A stretch of DNA of 64,000 nt, taken from Chryseobacterium pennipullorum. GTDB taxonomy: Bacteria > Bacteroidota > Bacteroidia > Flavobacteriales > Weeksellaceae. The position numbers and the translations under genes were made by a program. The DNA lies in contig NZ_QNVV01000002.1 of NCBI RefSeq assembly GCF_003384725.1, positions 248,001-312,000 of the forward strand, given 5' to 3'. The notes below the pieces were generated by a model. The model did no database searches. It had not been told where the DNA came from and worked only from the letters and a program-made list of their open reading frames with translations. Of this stretch, positions 46,781 to 55,757 are shown in pieces (within the stretch, counting starts at the first letter, position 1; each line of letters begins with the position of its first letter).

Positions 46781-47152
46781 TTAATCGACAATTTCATATT
46801 CAACCGGAATAGTACCATGACTAATTTCTCCGATCTCATCGAACGCTGCTTTAGACATGTCTAAAGATCTTGATGAATGGAAAGGCCCTCTGTCATTAAT
46901 TCTCACTATTACTTCTTTACCATTCTTAAGGTTTGTTACCTTAACGTTTGTTCCAAAAGGAAGCGTTCTATTTGCTGCAGTGAACTTTGAATTATCAAAG
47001 ATCTCTCCGCTGGCTGTTTTTCTACCATTAAACTTATCGTGGTAGTACGATGCATAACTTGTTTTTTTCGCATCTATGGCATTGTTCTTGAAAGAATAAA
47101 TACCAAGTGTTGAAATCATCATTATGATTACGAGAATGAATCTTTTCATCAT
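46781..47152 (-). CDS. RlpA-like septal ring lytic transglycosylase
   Basis: A 123-aa exported protein. The N terminus (MMKRFILVIIMMISTLGIYSF) is a signal peptide or anchor; the rest is a double-psi beta-barrel: SYYHDKFNGRKTASGEIFDNSKFTAANRTLPFGTNVKVTN and VIVRINDRGPFHSSRSLDMSKAAFDEIG, which carries the conserved Asp of the RlpA family. The family cleaves peptidoglycan glycan strands lacking peptide stems. The SPOR domain seen in E. coli RlpA is absent. A TACTTTTG box (47180-47187) is a likely -7 element. Confidence 0.9.
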   Translation of the reverse strand: MMKRFILVIIMMISTLGIYSFKNNAIDAKKTSYASYYHDKFNGRKTASGEIFDNSKFTAANRTLPFGTNVKVTNLKNGKEVIVRINDRGPFHSSRSLDMSKAAFDEIGEISHGTIPVEYEIVD

Positions 47153-47793
47153 TTTGAACTTTTATTGGTTTTGACGGAGCAAAAGTATCAGGATTCTTTA
47201 TAACTCCCTACTGGATATGTTAAAAACAGTTATCAAAAACTTAACAATATGTTAAAATACAGCGTAAGTGCTTATGGATAGGCTTTTTAACTCACACCGT
47301 TAAAAAACGTTAAAAAAAGAAATTAAAAGTTAATTTTTTTAACAAATCTATACATAATTCTTTGAAAACAATTATATACAAAACTAACAATCAATAAATT
47401 ACGCAAAAGAACAAATTCGGGATATACACTAAAAATCAAAGGAGTTTAGTTCAAAGCTTTAAGAGATTCGACTAATGCAAAACACTTACCACAAAGGGTT
47501 TAGGCCGATTTAATATTCACTTTTCAATTATTTTAACATCATTTTTGAGTATTAAAAATGATGATTATGGAGACCACACCATAAATAATATATATTCTTG
47601 GTCAAATATCAGGAAGGCATGTATCAATTTTGTCTGGTTGCTCCACAACAACTTGCACAAATTTCTACCGTCTGTACCATTAAATTCTTAATTCTCTACC
47701 TTTTGCTCATCTTATATTTTAAATAGTTAACCTTCGCTTTTCCTCAATTCATTCAGATTTAATACAATTGACAGTACCTTCTGGCCTTTTGGT

Positions 47794-47860
47794 TCATAGG
47801 GTATTCATCGCTATTGACTGCAATGGCTCTGATGAATAAAAACCTCCGACCCTATTGAAT
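47794..47860. ncRNA. Possible structured RNA: extended hairpin
   Basis: Three stems stack on one continuous 5' side: TTCATAGGGT with ACCCTATTGAA, ATTCATC with GATGAAT, and GCTATTG with CAATGGC (one G-U pair) closing a 4-base loop. The 3' side carries bulges of 3 and 11 bases. Such a long, bulged stem is unlikely by chance in AT-rich DNA, but strand and promoter are unknown. Confidence 0.35.
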
Positions 47861-48049
47861 ATGAATAATGCGAATGAATTTCAAAGAACGTGGTTAAAGT
47901 ATGGGACCCTTAAATTCCATCACATATTAATATAAAAGCCAGGCGGACTTTTATGGCTAAGAAATTAGTAGTTTAGTTCTGTTTTAATGTCAACAGATGA
48001 TATATCCATATTTAAATAATTGCTGCTACGCTGCTCAATTTGATACAAA

Positions 48050-48079
48050 AAAGCCAACGAAACAAGTTTCGATGGCTTT
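48050..48079 (-). terminator. Terminator of the secreted protein gene
   Basis: AAAGCCAaCGAAAC-aa-GTTTCGaTGGCTTT; T-rich on the minus strand after the stem. Confidence 0.88.
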
Positions 48080-48102
48080 ACTATACTTTTTAAAGAATCG
48101 TA

Positions 48103-48861
48103 TTATTTGATGTATTCTAATACATAATCATAATTATCGGCAGGATACACAACAGACATGCTTGGTGAACCCGTAACCGCATTATTGTTAGTTCCTACAT
48201 TATAAGAATAAAGATCTCTTGAGTAGACTACTTTATTTCCTGTACCGGACGTTTTATAAATTGTAATACCATATAATGATGTCATACCTGTAGGAGAAGG
48301 AATACTAACTGTAGTAGATGTACCGCTTGCAGTAAATGTTCCTTTGATCGCGTATACTTGCTTATCAACACCAGGGCTAACATTTACAATTGTGTTGGTA
48401 ATGGTCTCAGCAGTTCCAATCGTTACTTTTGGAGAAGCTCCTACAGCAATCCACTGACCGGTAGCTACTGAATTGGGAGTACCTGGATTTGAGAAATAAT
48501 AGAACCCTGGAGTAACAGATTGATTTCCGATACCAGATCCAGTCCCTGGAGTGGTACCTGTTGTGGTATTATAAACAATAATACCATCAAATCTGTTAGG
48601 ATTATTCCCTGCCAAATACCCTCCATTATTAGTTAGTACCAGCTTGGTTAAATCCGTTCTTGGAAATAACATCCCTTTACCTAAGGTAGTACTTGCGTTC
48701 CATGTACCCGAACTTGATGCATCTAAAAATGCAGTACTGTTATTAATGGAAGCATTTGCAATAGTCTGATTCGCTTTCATCTGAGCTTGTGTGTTAGAAC
48801 CTATAGCAAACGCAAAGATTGTACAGGCCAATCCTAGTTTGGAATAAAAATAATTTTTCAT
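48103..48861 (-). CDS. Secreted structural-type protein of unknown function
   Basis: A 252-aa protein with signal peptide MKNYFYSKLGLACTIFAFAIGSNTQAQ. The body is rich in Gly, Thr, Ser and Asn and strand-forming (SGTWNASTTLGKGMLFPRTD, TTTGTTPGTGSG, VTPGFYYFSNPG), like the tail-fibre-type secreted proteins of Bacteroidota. I used the ATG at 48861, where the signal peptide starts. It lies 25 bp after a related gene on the same strand. No enzyme motif is visible. Confidence 0.75.
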   Translation of the reverse strand: MKNYFYSKLGLACTIFAFAIGSNTQAQMKANQTIANASINNSTAFLDASSSGTWNASTTLGKGMLFPRTDLTKLVLTNNGGYLAGNNPNRFDGIIVYNTTTGTTPGTGSGIGNQSVTPGFYYFSNPGTPNSVATGQWIAVGASPKVTIGTAETITNTIVNVSPGVDKQVYAIKGTFTASGTSTTVSIPSPTGMTSLYGITIYKTSGTGNKVVYSRDLYSYNVGTNNNAVTGSPSMSVVYPADNYDYVLEYIK

Positions 48862-48886
48862 AATCTGTATTTTTTTAAAATGGAAC

Positions 48887-49531
48887 TTATTGAAGACTGT
48901 CACTGAACCAAGATATACCATCAGTAATTAAACTAATACCAGTTGCATTAACGATTACCCCTGCACCAGTTGATTTATAATCAGAGCTTGAAATGGTAGG
49001 GTTTGCGGCTCCGCTAGCCTCAAAAATCTTAACAGACTTCCCAGCCATAGCAGAAGTTGGGGCAGGTAAAGTTACCGTACTAATTGTTTGGGCATTCAGA
49101 ATGACACAATTCCCAATATCACTTTCTTGAATGGCTGCCGTAGTTCCGGAAGCAATAGTTCTGAAAGTTGGAAGTGTAGGTGCAACTGATCCGCCACCTA
49201 ATGTTTTCCATGTTGCAGATGGGGCATCATAGTAATAAAACCCTGCTGTGGTAACATTGGTAGTTTTAGAACTTGCAGTACCATCAATAGTAGTAACGAA
49301 TGCAAGTGCTCCATTTTGGTCTGTAACATACGCATTATCCTTAGCAGTTAGCTGTGCTCTTGTCATACGAGGAACCAGTAATGCATCCGGCTTAGAAGTA
49401 TTCCCTGCATCACCTACTACGTCTAAAGTGGCTGCTGGTCTGGTTGTGTTAATCCCTACACGCCCTTCCTGAGCCTGGGAAAATGCAGAAAAGCCAACAA
49501 GCATCCCTGCTGTTAATAAAATTTTTTTCAT
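48887..49531 (-). CDS. Secreted protein with GINTTxPxATLDV motif
   Basis: A 214-aa protein with signal peptide MKKILLTAGMLVGFSAFSQAQ followed at once by EGRVGINTTRPAATLDVVGD, a motif that opens many secreted Bacteroidota proteins with fibre-like bodies. A repeated theme, TTAGFYYYDAPSATWKTLGG, matches VTPGFYYFSNPG in the next gene, so the two are diverged relatives. The C-terminal half has beta-strand ladders (QTISTVTLPAPTSAMAGKSV). Probably a surface or appendage component; no catalytic residues are recognised. Confidence 0.75.
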   Translation of the reverse strand: MKKILLTAGMLVGFSAFSQAQEGRVGINTTRPAATLDVVGDAGNTSKPDALLVPRMTRAQLTAKDNAYVTDQNGALAFVTTIDGTASSKTTNVTTAGFYYYDAPSATWKTLGGGSVAPTLPTFRTIASGTTAAIQESDIGNCVILNAQTISTVTLPAPTSAMAGKSVKIFEASGAANPTISSSDYKSTGAGVIVNATGISLITDGISWFSDSLQ

Positions 49532-49892
49532 AATGTTTTTTTAAGATTTTAATTATTATTTTTCATCAATTTTCACAATAGAGATATAAATCTCAACCTG
49601 TTCTTATTATTTCAAAGAAAATACCACATTAATATGTTTTTCAATACATAACTTATTGATAGCATATCATTTGCAGTACTGCTTATGCCGCAAATTTAAG
49701 ACATAATTTTTTATTTTTTATGGTTTTAAAAAAAAATTAAGCAAATCTTACTATCACAAACAACAACGCATTTAAAATCAAATACATATACCTACCTGTA
49801 CAATGATGACAGGTACCAAAACTATAATTGTTCAAATCGTAATTTGAACAATTATAGTTATTTTTTATTTGATTAATAAGTATTTTGCTTAT
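49532..49892. other. Gene-free stretch between secreted proteins and rimO
   Basis: The 49532-49800 part is AT-rich leader and promoter DNA for the minus-strand gene pair; I see no definite box. The 49820-49859 part is the rimO terminator, listed separately. Confidence 0.6.
49820..49859 (-). terminator. Terminator of rimO (18-bp perfect stem)
   Basis: AACTATAATTGTTCAAAT and ATTTGAACAATTATAGTT pair perfectly around CGTA. TTTTGG follows on the minus strand and A/T runs lie on the other side. Confidence 0.8.
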
Positions 49893-51194
49893 TTATACTA
49901 ATTCTCCGTATAAATCGAACTCTTCAGCTGAGGTAATTTTAACGTCAGCAAATTCACCAATAGAAATATAAGTATCTTCTGCAGAGACCAGCACCGTGTT
50001 ATCCACATCCGGTGAGTCGTATTCTGTTCTTCCGATAAAGTAGTTTCCTTCTTTACGGTCAAACATACACCTAAATATTTTCCCCACTTTTTCTTGGTTC
50101 TTCTCCCATGAGACCTGGGACTGGAGCTCCATGATCTCTTCTACCCTCGCCTCTTTTACTTCCTGCGGAATATCATCTTCCAGAACGTGTGCACTAGTGT
50201 TCTCTTCATGCGAGTATGTAAAGCATCCCAGTCTGTCAAATTTCTGTTCTTTTACCCAGTCTTTAAGCTCCTGGAAACGTTCTTCTGTCTCACCCGGATA
50301 GCCCACAATAAGCGTAGTCCTGATCGCCATATCCGGAACTTTTTCTCTGAATTTTCCTAGAAGAGCATTCGTTTTTTCGTGAGTGGTTCCTCTTTTCATG
50401 GATTTCAGCAAATCAGAATTAATATGCTGTAGCGGAATATCGATATAATTACAAACCTTAGGTTCTTCACGGATAATATCCAGTACATCTTCCGGGAAAC
50501 CACTTGGGAAAGCGTAATGAAGACGGATCCACTCCACTCCTTCTACTTTTACCAATTCTTTTAAAAGATCTCCCAATGCGCGTTTTTTGTAAAGATCCAA
50601 TCCGTAATACGTAAGGTCCTGCGCAATAAGAATCAATTCTTTTGTTCCTTTTTTAGCTAATTTCTGGGCCTCAGAAACTAATTTTTCGATAGGTGTTGAA
50701 ATGTGACCACCTCGCATTAGAGGAATAGCACAGAAAGAACATGGTCTGTCACATCCTTCTGAGATTTTAAGGTATGCGTAATGCTTTGGGGTCGTTGTCA
50801 GTCTTTCCCCTACCAATTCGTGCTTGTAATCCGCTCCCAGATGTTTTAATAGGATAGGAAGATCTCTGGTTCCGAAATACTGGTCCACATCAGGAATTTC
50901 TCTTACCAAATCCGGCTTGTATCTTTCTGAAAGGCAACCTGTAACAAATACTTTTTCTACTTCGCCTCTATTTTTAGCTTCTACATAGTCAAGGATCGTA
51001 TTGATAGATTCCTCTTTGGCATTATCAATAAACCCACAGGTATTGATGACCACAATGTCGCCACGGTCTTCATGAACCACTTCTTTGCCATTAGCTTTCA
51101 GCTGGCTCATTAATACTTCAGAATCATATACATTCTTGGAGCATCCAAGAGTAACTACATTGATTTTCTTCTTCCCTACAGATTTTGTACGCAT
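49893..51194 (-). CDS. rimO: Ribosomal protein S12 methylthiotransferase
   Basis: A 433-aa radical SAM enzyme that adds a methylthio group to an Asp of ribosomal protein S12. The N-terminal UPF0004 domain has its three cluster cysteines (LGCSKNVYDSE, NTCGF, TGCLSERY); the radical SAM motif is CDRPCSFCAIPLMRGGH; a C-terminal TRAM domain ends the protein. LGCSKN at the start separates RimO from MiaB. A TATCTTTG box (51214-51221) lies 20-27 bases upstream. Confidence 0.96.
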   Translation of the reverse strand: MRTKSVGKKKINVVTLGCSKNVYDSEVLMSQLKANGKEVVHEDRGDIVVINTCGFIDNAKEESINTILDYVEAKNRGEVEKVFVTGCLSERYKPDLVREIPDVDQYFGTRDLPILLKHLGADYKHELVGERLTTTPKHYAYLKISEGCDRPCSFCAIPLMRGGHISTPIEKLVSEAQKLAKKGTKELILIAQDLTYYGLDLYKKRALGDLLKELVKVEGVEWIRLHYAFPSGFPEDVLDIIREEPKVCNYIDIPLQHINSDLLKSMKRGTTHEKTNALLGKFREKVPDMAIRTTLIVGYPGETEERFQELKDWVKEQKFDRLGCFTYSHEENTSAHVLEDDIPQEVKEARVEEIMELQSQVSWEKNQEKVGKIFRCMFDRKEGNYFIGRTEYDSPDVDNTVLVSAEDTYISIGEFADVKITSAEEFDLYGELV

Positions 51195-51213
51195 CGTTTT
51201 GATTTTGAGTCTG

Positions 51214-51221
51214 CAAAGATA
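51214..51221 (-). promoter_or_regulatory. -7 box of rimO
   Basis: TATCTTTG on the minus strand; no clear -33 partner. Confidence 0.45.
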
Positions 51222-51250
51222 CGAAATATTGAAGAGAAAGATTAAAAAAT

Positions 51251-51277
51251 GAAAACCACTTTAAAAAAGTGGTTTTC
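51251..51277 (-). terminator. Terminator of the polysaccharide operon
   Basis: GAAAACCACTT-taaaa-AAGTGGTTTTC follows the rfbC stop codon on the minus strand. Confidence 0.8.
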
Positions 51278-51288
51278 AAGCGTGTATT

Positions 51289-51834
51289 CTAAAAGTTTTT
51301 TTCTTTAAAGCGTGGAGCGTTTTGGTCTTTTTCTGACAGCACTGCATCTTTTTCATCAATTTTCCAATCGACATTAAGATCCGGATCATTAAACTTAACA
51401 CTTCCTTCTGATTCCTTGTTATAAAAGTTGTCACATTTATAAGAAAATACAGCTTCCGTACTCAAAACTGAGAATCCATGTCCAAATCCTCTTGGCACAT
51501 ACAGCTGAAGTTTATTTTCGGCGGTAAGTTCAATCCCAAACCACTTCCCAAAAGTTGGAGAATCTTCTCTAAGATCTACAGCAACATCCCAGACACTGCC
51601 TTCAAGACACGATACCAGTTTTGCCTGTGCATGCTCTCCTTTCTGAAGGTGTAATCCTCGCAATACTCCATATGAAGATTTAGAGATATTATCCTGAACG
51701 AAATGACCGTTCATTCCGGTCAATTCTTCAAATTTTTTTTCATTGTACTTTTCGAAGAAATACCCTCGCTCATCTTCAAAAATGGTAGGCTCTATAATGT
51801 AACAATCCTTTAGTGGAGTCTCTTTAATTTTCAT
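51289..51834 (-). CDS. rfbC: dTDP-4-dehydrorhamnose 3,5-epimerase
   Basis: A 181-aa cupin enzyme of dTDP-L-rhamnose synthesis: IIEPTIFEDERGYFFEKYNE, FVQDNISKSSYGVLRGLHLQ with the catalytic His, LVSCLEGSVWDVAVDLR and VPRGFGHGFSVLS. It is the last gene of the polysaccharide operon. The partner genes rfbA, rfbB and rfbD are not in the window. Its presence fits the rhamnosyltransferase-like genes upstream and suggests rhamnose or a related deoxysugar in the polymer. Confidence 0.95.
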   Translation of the reverse strand: MKIKETPLKDCYIIEPTIFEDERGYFFEKYNEKKFEELTGMNGHFVQDNISKSSYGVLRGLHLQKGEHAQAKLVSCLEGSVWDVAVDLREDSPTFGKWFGIELTAENKLQLYVPRGFGHGFSVLSTEAVFSYKCDNFYNKESEGSVKFNDPDLNVDWKIDEKDAVLSEKDQNAPRFKEKNF

Positions 51835-51872
51835 TAACTGATTAACTATTAAATTAATATTCTGATCAAATT

Positions 51873-53057
51873 CTATTTTTCACGAACAAAGATAAGTATA
51901 TCTCCAGGCAAAATAATATCATTATACTTCCTTTTAGAAAAAAGTGTAGTAATTTTTCCTGATTTATTCTCGACTTTTTCAAGCGAGAAATTCAGCTTAT
52001 ATGTAAGATTTAAGTCTTGACTTAAAGATTTATTCTGAATAATAATAAATTCTTTGGCTCCATTCGACATATAGGCAATCAGAGCATCTTGTCCTTTGGT
52101 GGAAAATGAAGAAAAATGTTTTGGTAGAGAAGTTAATTTTTTTGTACCTGCAGGAATATTGTTTCCAGTATGAAAAACAGCATCTGATTTAGCCCCTGCA
52201 AATACCCATGCCAAGCGTTGGACTTGTTCATTAATAATTTTAACAATATTGTACGTAGATGTTGGTTGGCCTTTGTCGTCAACTATTGAATAAGAGTAAT
52301 TATCTTTTATCCAATTCGGATCAGATGTCATTGTCCAATATGTAAAATATTGTAATCCTTGAGCTCCATATACCAAATTGCCGAACTGCTGTAATTTTAA
52401 TCCGGCCAATTCCGGTTTCAAATAGTCGAAGTGTATTGTAGAACATGCAAATGCCCAAAATGGCTTATTATATTTTTGAGATTGTCTATTTATTATTTCT
52501 AAATTTTCATAAAATTCTTTCCTTATTTTATTACCCACTAGTGGATAATGATCAAATGATACAAAAGAAAAAGGTAATTTGTTTATAGCCTGTGAGATAT
52601 AATCTTCGTAATTTACACCATCAAATCTTTCTTTTGGAGCATACATTGGATTCAAATTAATATAAAACTTATGGCTATCATCGTAAGTTTTAATGATATC
52701 TATATATTTTAGAAAGTTATTAAAGTCAGATGGAAAGGGCTCATCACCAATAAAGTATCCATATAAGGCAGGGTGATTTTTAATCTTAGGAATATTTATC
52801 TGTGGCTCAGAGTGCAGTTGAGGAAAAAAAAGGATTAGCTGTATTCCCGCTTTTTGAGCTGTATCAAGTGCGTTTATAGCATTGTTAAGATTAGAAAAAT
52901 TCATTAAACTAATACTAAAGCCAGCATCTTTCATCACCTTATAATTATCAACACTTATATTTTGTTCAGGTACTCCCATATATCCTATAATAGGAATTTT
53001 CTGACAATAACCAGAAACAAAAAAGAACATTAAAAAAGACATAAAAAAATTCTTCAT
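51873..53057 (-). CDS. Secreted TIM-barrel glycoside hydrolase-like protein
   Basis: A 394-aa exported protein (signal peptide MKNFFMSFLMFFFVSGYCQ). The body reads as a TIM barrel: KIPIIGYMGVPEQN, ISLMNFSNLN, IQLILFFPQL, LYGYFIGDEPFPSDF, where Glu before Pro could be the acid/base, FVSFDHYPLVGN, PFWAFACS and GLQYFTYWTM. A beta-domain follows from about residue 300. This pattern is that of GH42/GH5-like enzymes of Bacteroidota, but I cannot name the family. Inside a polysaccharide locus it may trim the polymer. Confidence 0.7.
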   Translation of the reverse strand: MKNFFMSFLMFFFVSGYCQKIPIIGYMGVPEQNISVDNYKVMKDAGFSISLMNFSNLNNAINALDTAQKAGIQLILFFPQLHSEPQINIPKIKNHPALYGYFIGDEPFPSDFNNFLKYIDIIKTYDDSHKFYINLNPMYAPKERFDGVNYEDYISQAINKLPFSFVSFDHYPLVGNKIRKEFYENLEIINRQSQKYNKPFWAFACSTIHFDYLKPELAGLKLQQFGNLVYGAQGLQYFTYWTMTSDPNWIKDNYSYSIVDDKGQPTSTYNIVKIINEQVQRLAWVFAGAKSDAVFHTGNNIPAGTKKLTSLPKHFSSFSTKGQDALIAYMSNGAKEFIIIQNKSLSQDLNLTYKLNFSLEKVENKSGKITTLFSKRKYNDIILPGDILIFVREK

Positions 53058-53066
53058 AGCATTTTC

Positions 53067-54008
53067 TCAATTACTGTTCATGGTAAGAACTATTCTTACT
53101 GTTCTTAATATAATTTCAAAATCCAATAAAACAGAATAATGTTTTATATAATACAGATCAAACTCTAATTTCTTCAGATTATCTTTAGGCGTTGCTTTTG
53201 GTAAATGTACTTGCGCCCATCCGGTAAGTCCTGGTTTGATAAGATGCCTTAAATTGAAAAATGCATTTTCATTTACAGCCTCCTTCACATACTCGTAGCG
53301 TTCAGGACGTGGTCCAATTAGACTCATTTGTCCTTTAAAAACATTTGCTAATTGCGGGAGCTCATCAATTTTAGTTAACCTTAAGAACTTTCCTACCAAA
53401 GTTATTCTTTTTTCTATTGATCCATCATGATGAACAATATCCGTCATTGTTCTAATTTTATAAATAGTAAATGGATTAGAATTTTCACCTATTCTTTCCT
53501 GGGTAAAAAACACATTTCCTTTTGAAGTTAATTTTGTAAGAACCGTTCCTATTAATACAAGAGGTAAAGCAAAAGGCATACATAAAACAGCTACTACCAA
53601 ATCTATGATTCTCTTGGCAATTGTTTGTGTAGGGTTTATTCCGATTGAAAATATGTCATCTACATGATATTCATTTGGATTAAATTTAACCAACGAAACC
53701 CTTCGGTTTAAAATTTCATAAAAATGCTGCACATCTAAAACTTCAAATCCTTTTATCTTCAATGTACTTAAAGTCATAATATCAGCTTCTGATAGATGAT
53801 TTACTTTTGTATTATCAATAATTACAGTTTTTATATTTAGCTTTGTAACATATTCATTAATGCCTCTTAAGCTATTTTCATTAGAATAAACAATCGGTTT
53901 ATAAAGTTTATTAAGCTTATATCCATTAATCAATTTGAATGAAGCCTCACTCACATTTACAAAAAGACACCTTCTTTTGTTTTTATATTTATCTATATAT
54001 TTTTTCAC
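53067..54008 (-). CDS. Sugar transferase (phosphoglycosyl transferase, WbaP/WcaJ C-terminal type)
   Basis: A 313-aa protein. Residues about 130-313 are the bacterial sugar transferase domain, with one re-entrant helix ([21 protein letters not shown]), [19 protein letters not shown], the [24 protein letters not shown] core and [12 protein letters not shown]. Residues 1-120 form a soluble nucleotide-binding-like domain without the four N-terminal membrane helices that WbaP/WcaJ-type proteins usually have. It would load the first sugar phosphate on undecaprenyl phosphate. A second such enzyme is encoded at 61776. Confidence 0.88.
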   Translation of the reverse strand: MKKYIDKYKNKRRCLFVNVSEASFKLINGYKLNKLYKPIVYSNENSLRGINEYVTKLNIKTVIIDNTKVNHLSEADIMTLSTLKIKGFEVLDVQHFYEILNRRVSLVKFNPNEYHVDDIFSIGINPTQTIAKRIIDLVVAVLCMPFALPLVLIGTVLTKLTSKGNVFFTQERIGENSNPFTIYKIRTMTDIVHHDGSIEKRITLVGKFLRLTKIDELPQLANVFKGQMSLIGPRPERYEYVKEAVNENAFFNLRHLIKPGLTGWAQVHLPKATPKDNLKKLEFDLYYIKHYSVLLDFEIILRTVRIVLTMNSN

Positions 54009-54076
54009 CTTGTTTTTATCTGATTGACCTATAATATAATCATACTAATTTATTGCTTTTTTACGGTCTACACTCT

Positions 54077-54850
54077 TTACCAACCCCATTTTTTAAAATA
54101 AATAAATGCACCATGTAAATTGTAAAACATTAATTTAAAACTCTTGTAAGAACCTTTTCCATAATGGTGATAAACTTCTGCTTTGGGAAAATATACCGTA
54201 TGGGATACCTGCAAAAATCTTCTTGTAATATCAGCATCTTCTATATACATAAAGATTCTTTCATCAAATCCACCTACTCTTTTAAGTATAGAGTTTCTGA
54301 AAAGCATAAAACACCCGGAGAAATATGGGATATCATAAATTATTTCATCATAACTATGATCTTTGTATTCATATTTATCCATTCTGTCTTTAAAATATTT
54401 TTGAAGCCCTTTTGGCATAAAACGTCTGGCAAACAGATCAAATGGGGTTGGATTTCTCTTACAAAGATACTGAATGCGATTATCGGGATATTTTATCTTA
54501 GGCATTAAATGTCCAATTTTCTCATTCTCTTCCATGAAACTGATCATTTTTGGAATTTCAGTTTTTTCAAAGTAAATGTCGGGATTTAACACTAAATGAT
54601 AATTTGCATTAAGCGCCAGACTTCTTTCTATTCCTATATTATGTGCCTTTCCAAAACCCAGGTTTGCATTATTAAAAATATATTCTACTCTCTGATCATT
54701 TACAATGCTCTTCAAAGCATTAGTAGGTGAGTTATCAATAAGATACAGTACAATATCTAATTCTGTAGATAAAAAACTATCTATAGCTTTTTTAAGTATT
54801 TCCTTATTGTTTTGATATAAAACAATACATCCAGTAATTTTCATAGTCAT
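54077..54850 (-). CDS. Glycosyltransferase family 2 (rhamnosyltransferase-like)
   Basis: A 257-aa GT-A enzyme: GCIVLYQNN, LYLIDNSPTN, NLGFGKAHNIGIERSL, the acceptor-side DxD-like HLVLNPDIYF, FSGCFMLFRNSILKRVGGFDERIFMYIEDADITRR and a Tyr/His-rich tail. Layout matches GT2 rhamnosyl- or other deoxyhexosyl transferases in O-antigen loci. The start overlaps the previous stop as ATGA; a second ATG two codons on (54844) is equally plausible. Confidence 0.9.
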   Translation of the reverse strand: MTMKITGCIVLYQNNKEILKKAIDSFLSTELDIVLYLIDNSPTNALKSIVNDQRVEYIFNNANLGFGKAHNIGIERSLALNANYHLVLNPDIYFEKTEIPKMISFMEENEKIGHLMPKIKYPDNRIQYLCKRNPTPFDLFARRFMPKGLQKYFKDRMDKYEYKDHSYDEIIYDIPYFSGCFMLFRNSILKRVGGFDERIFMYIEDADITRRFLQVSHTVYFPKAEVYHHYGKGSYKSFKLMFYNLHGAFIYFKKWGW

Positions 54851-55746
54851 ATGATCGGATTAATTCTATTAGGCTTTTTCGAAATTAGTCTCACATCTCC
54901 AAAATAAAGTTTCCATGCGTTGAAAGAATTATCTAGGACACTGTTTCTCCCAAATTGATACACTTCTCCATTTTCCTGTACAACTGCAAGATTATAGTTG
55001 AGTTTCAGTACAAGAGTAGAGAGGTTTATTTCTCCTTTACGAATCAATAACAGCTTGTGGTCGATTCCTACACCGGGAAAACCTCCGTTTAACTTAACAA
55101 CTTCTCTAAGAACATCAATGGTCGTAAGTATATAAAAACTTTGCAAATGGGGTGTAAAGTTATTCCGTACAAAGGTTTGTATAATTTTCGTACAATAGGA
55201 TACTCCCAGCATCCCCACTTCAGGATGGTCCTCCATATACTTAATGTGGCTACCTAAAAAATCTTCCTGAATTGCATTAACTGAAGTATTGGAAAGAATT
55301 ACATAAGCATTTTCTTTATTCTTTATCTTCTCATAAAACGAAGAGTATCCAGAAAAATCCATACCTCCATTATCTACAGAATCAATATTATCAGTATCCT
55401 TTTTTATGTAATCAATATTCGGACTCTTTTCAATGTCAGAAATTGTAATATTTATTAATAAAGGGATATTTTTTCTCGCACTATTAAATCTTTGTAATTG
55501 ATACTCAAGACCACACTCAAATTGGGGAATACTACTTACAGATTTGGTTCTTTTTAAGGGATAACCTCCCCATTCATGTATATTAATGTATACTTTGTTA
55601 TCATGAACTAATTTTCGCTTTTTCTTATTGGGAGAATAATCTTTTGATGAAATTTTATTTAAAAAAAAATTACAGCAAAAAAGTATTGGCAAAAAACAGA
55701 GTTCTGCAAATATTAAAGAATAAAACCGCAAAGAAGAAGTTTTCAT
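54847..55746 (-). CDS. Putative glycosyltransferase, RgpF-like (rhamnan synthesis type)
   Basis: A 299-aa protein with a hydrophobic N-terminal segment. The stretches VDNGGMDFSGYSSF, YVILSNTSV and PHLQSFYILTTIDVL recall the LNDSV and HLQSYF motifs of RgpF-type rhamnan-synthesis proteins, though the match is partial and the protein is much shorter than RgpF. It lies 11 bp after one GT2 gene and overlaps the next, so it belongs to the polymer machinery. Sugar specificity is not evident. Confidence 0.6.
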   Translation of the reverse strand: MKTSSLRFYSLIFAELCFLPILFCCNFFLNKISSKDYSPNKKKRKLVHDNKVYINIHEWGGYPLKRTKSVSSIPQFECGLEYQLQRFNSARKNIPLLINITISDIEKSPNIDYIKKDTDNIDSVDNGGMDFSGYSSFYEKIKNKENAYVILSNTSVNAIQEDFLGSHIKYMEDHPEVGMLGVSYCTKIIQTFVRNNFTPHLQSFYILTTIDVLREVVKLNGGFPGVGIDHKLLLIRKGEINLSTLVLKLNYNLAVVQENGEVYQFGRNSVLDNSFNAWKLYFGDVRLISKKPNRINPII

Positions 55747-55757
55747 GGGAGACTATT

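Larger units (their letters stand above)
47153..48102. other. 950-bp stretch without a convincing gene
   Basis: No open frame here has family features. The first part (to about 47400) is AT-rich and holds the rlpA promoter. Two hairpins stand out: a perfect 10-bp stem at 47537-47563 and a long interrupted stem at 47794-47860. The terminator of the next gene is at 48050. The middle (47580-47790) has no long repeats. It may hold a non-coding RNA, or be worn-out mobile DNA. Confidence 0.6.

Noticed and set aside
47600..47710. Short minus-strand frame with a Cys-Ala-Ser-Cys-Cys motif in the gap
   Set aside because: Only 18 codons from its ATG, flanked by stops, with no leader or relatives that I recognise.
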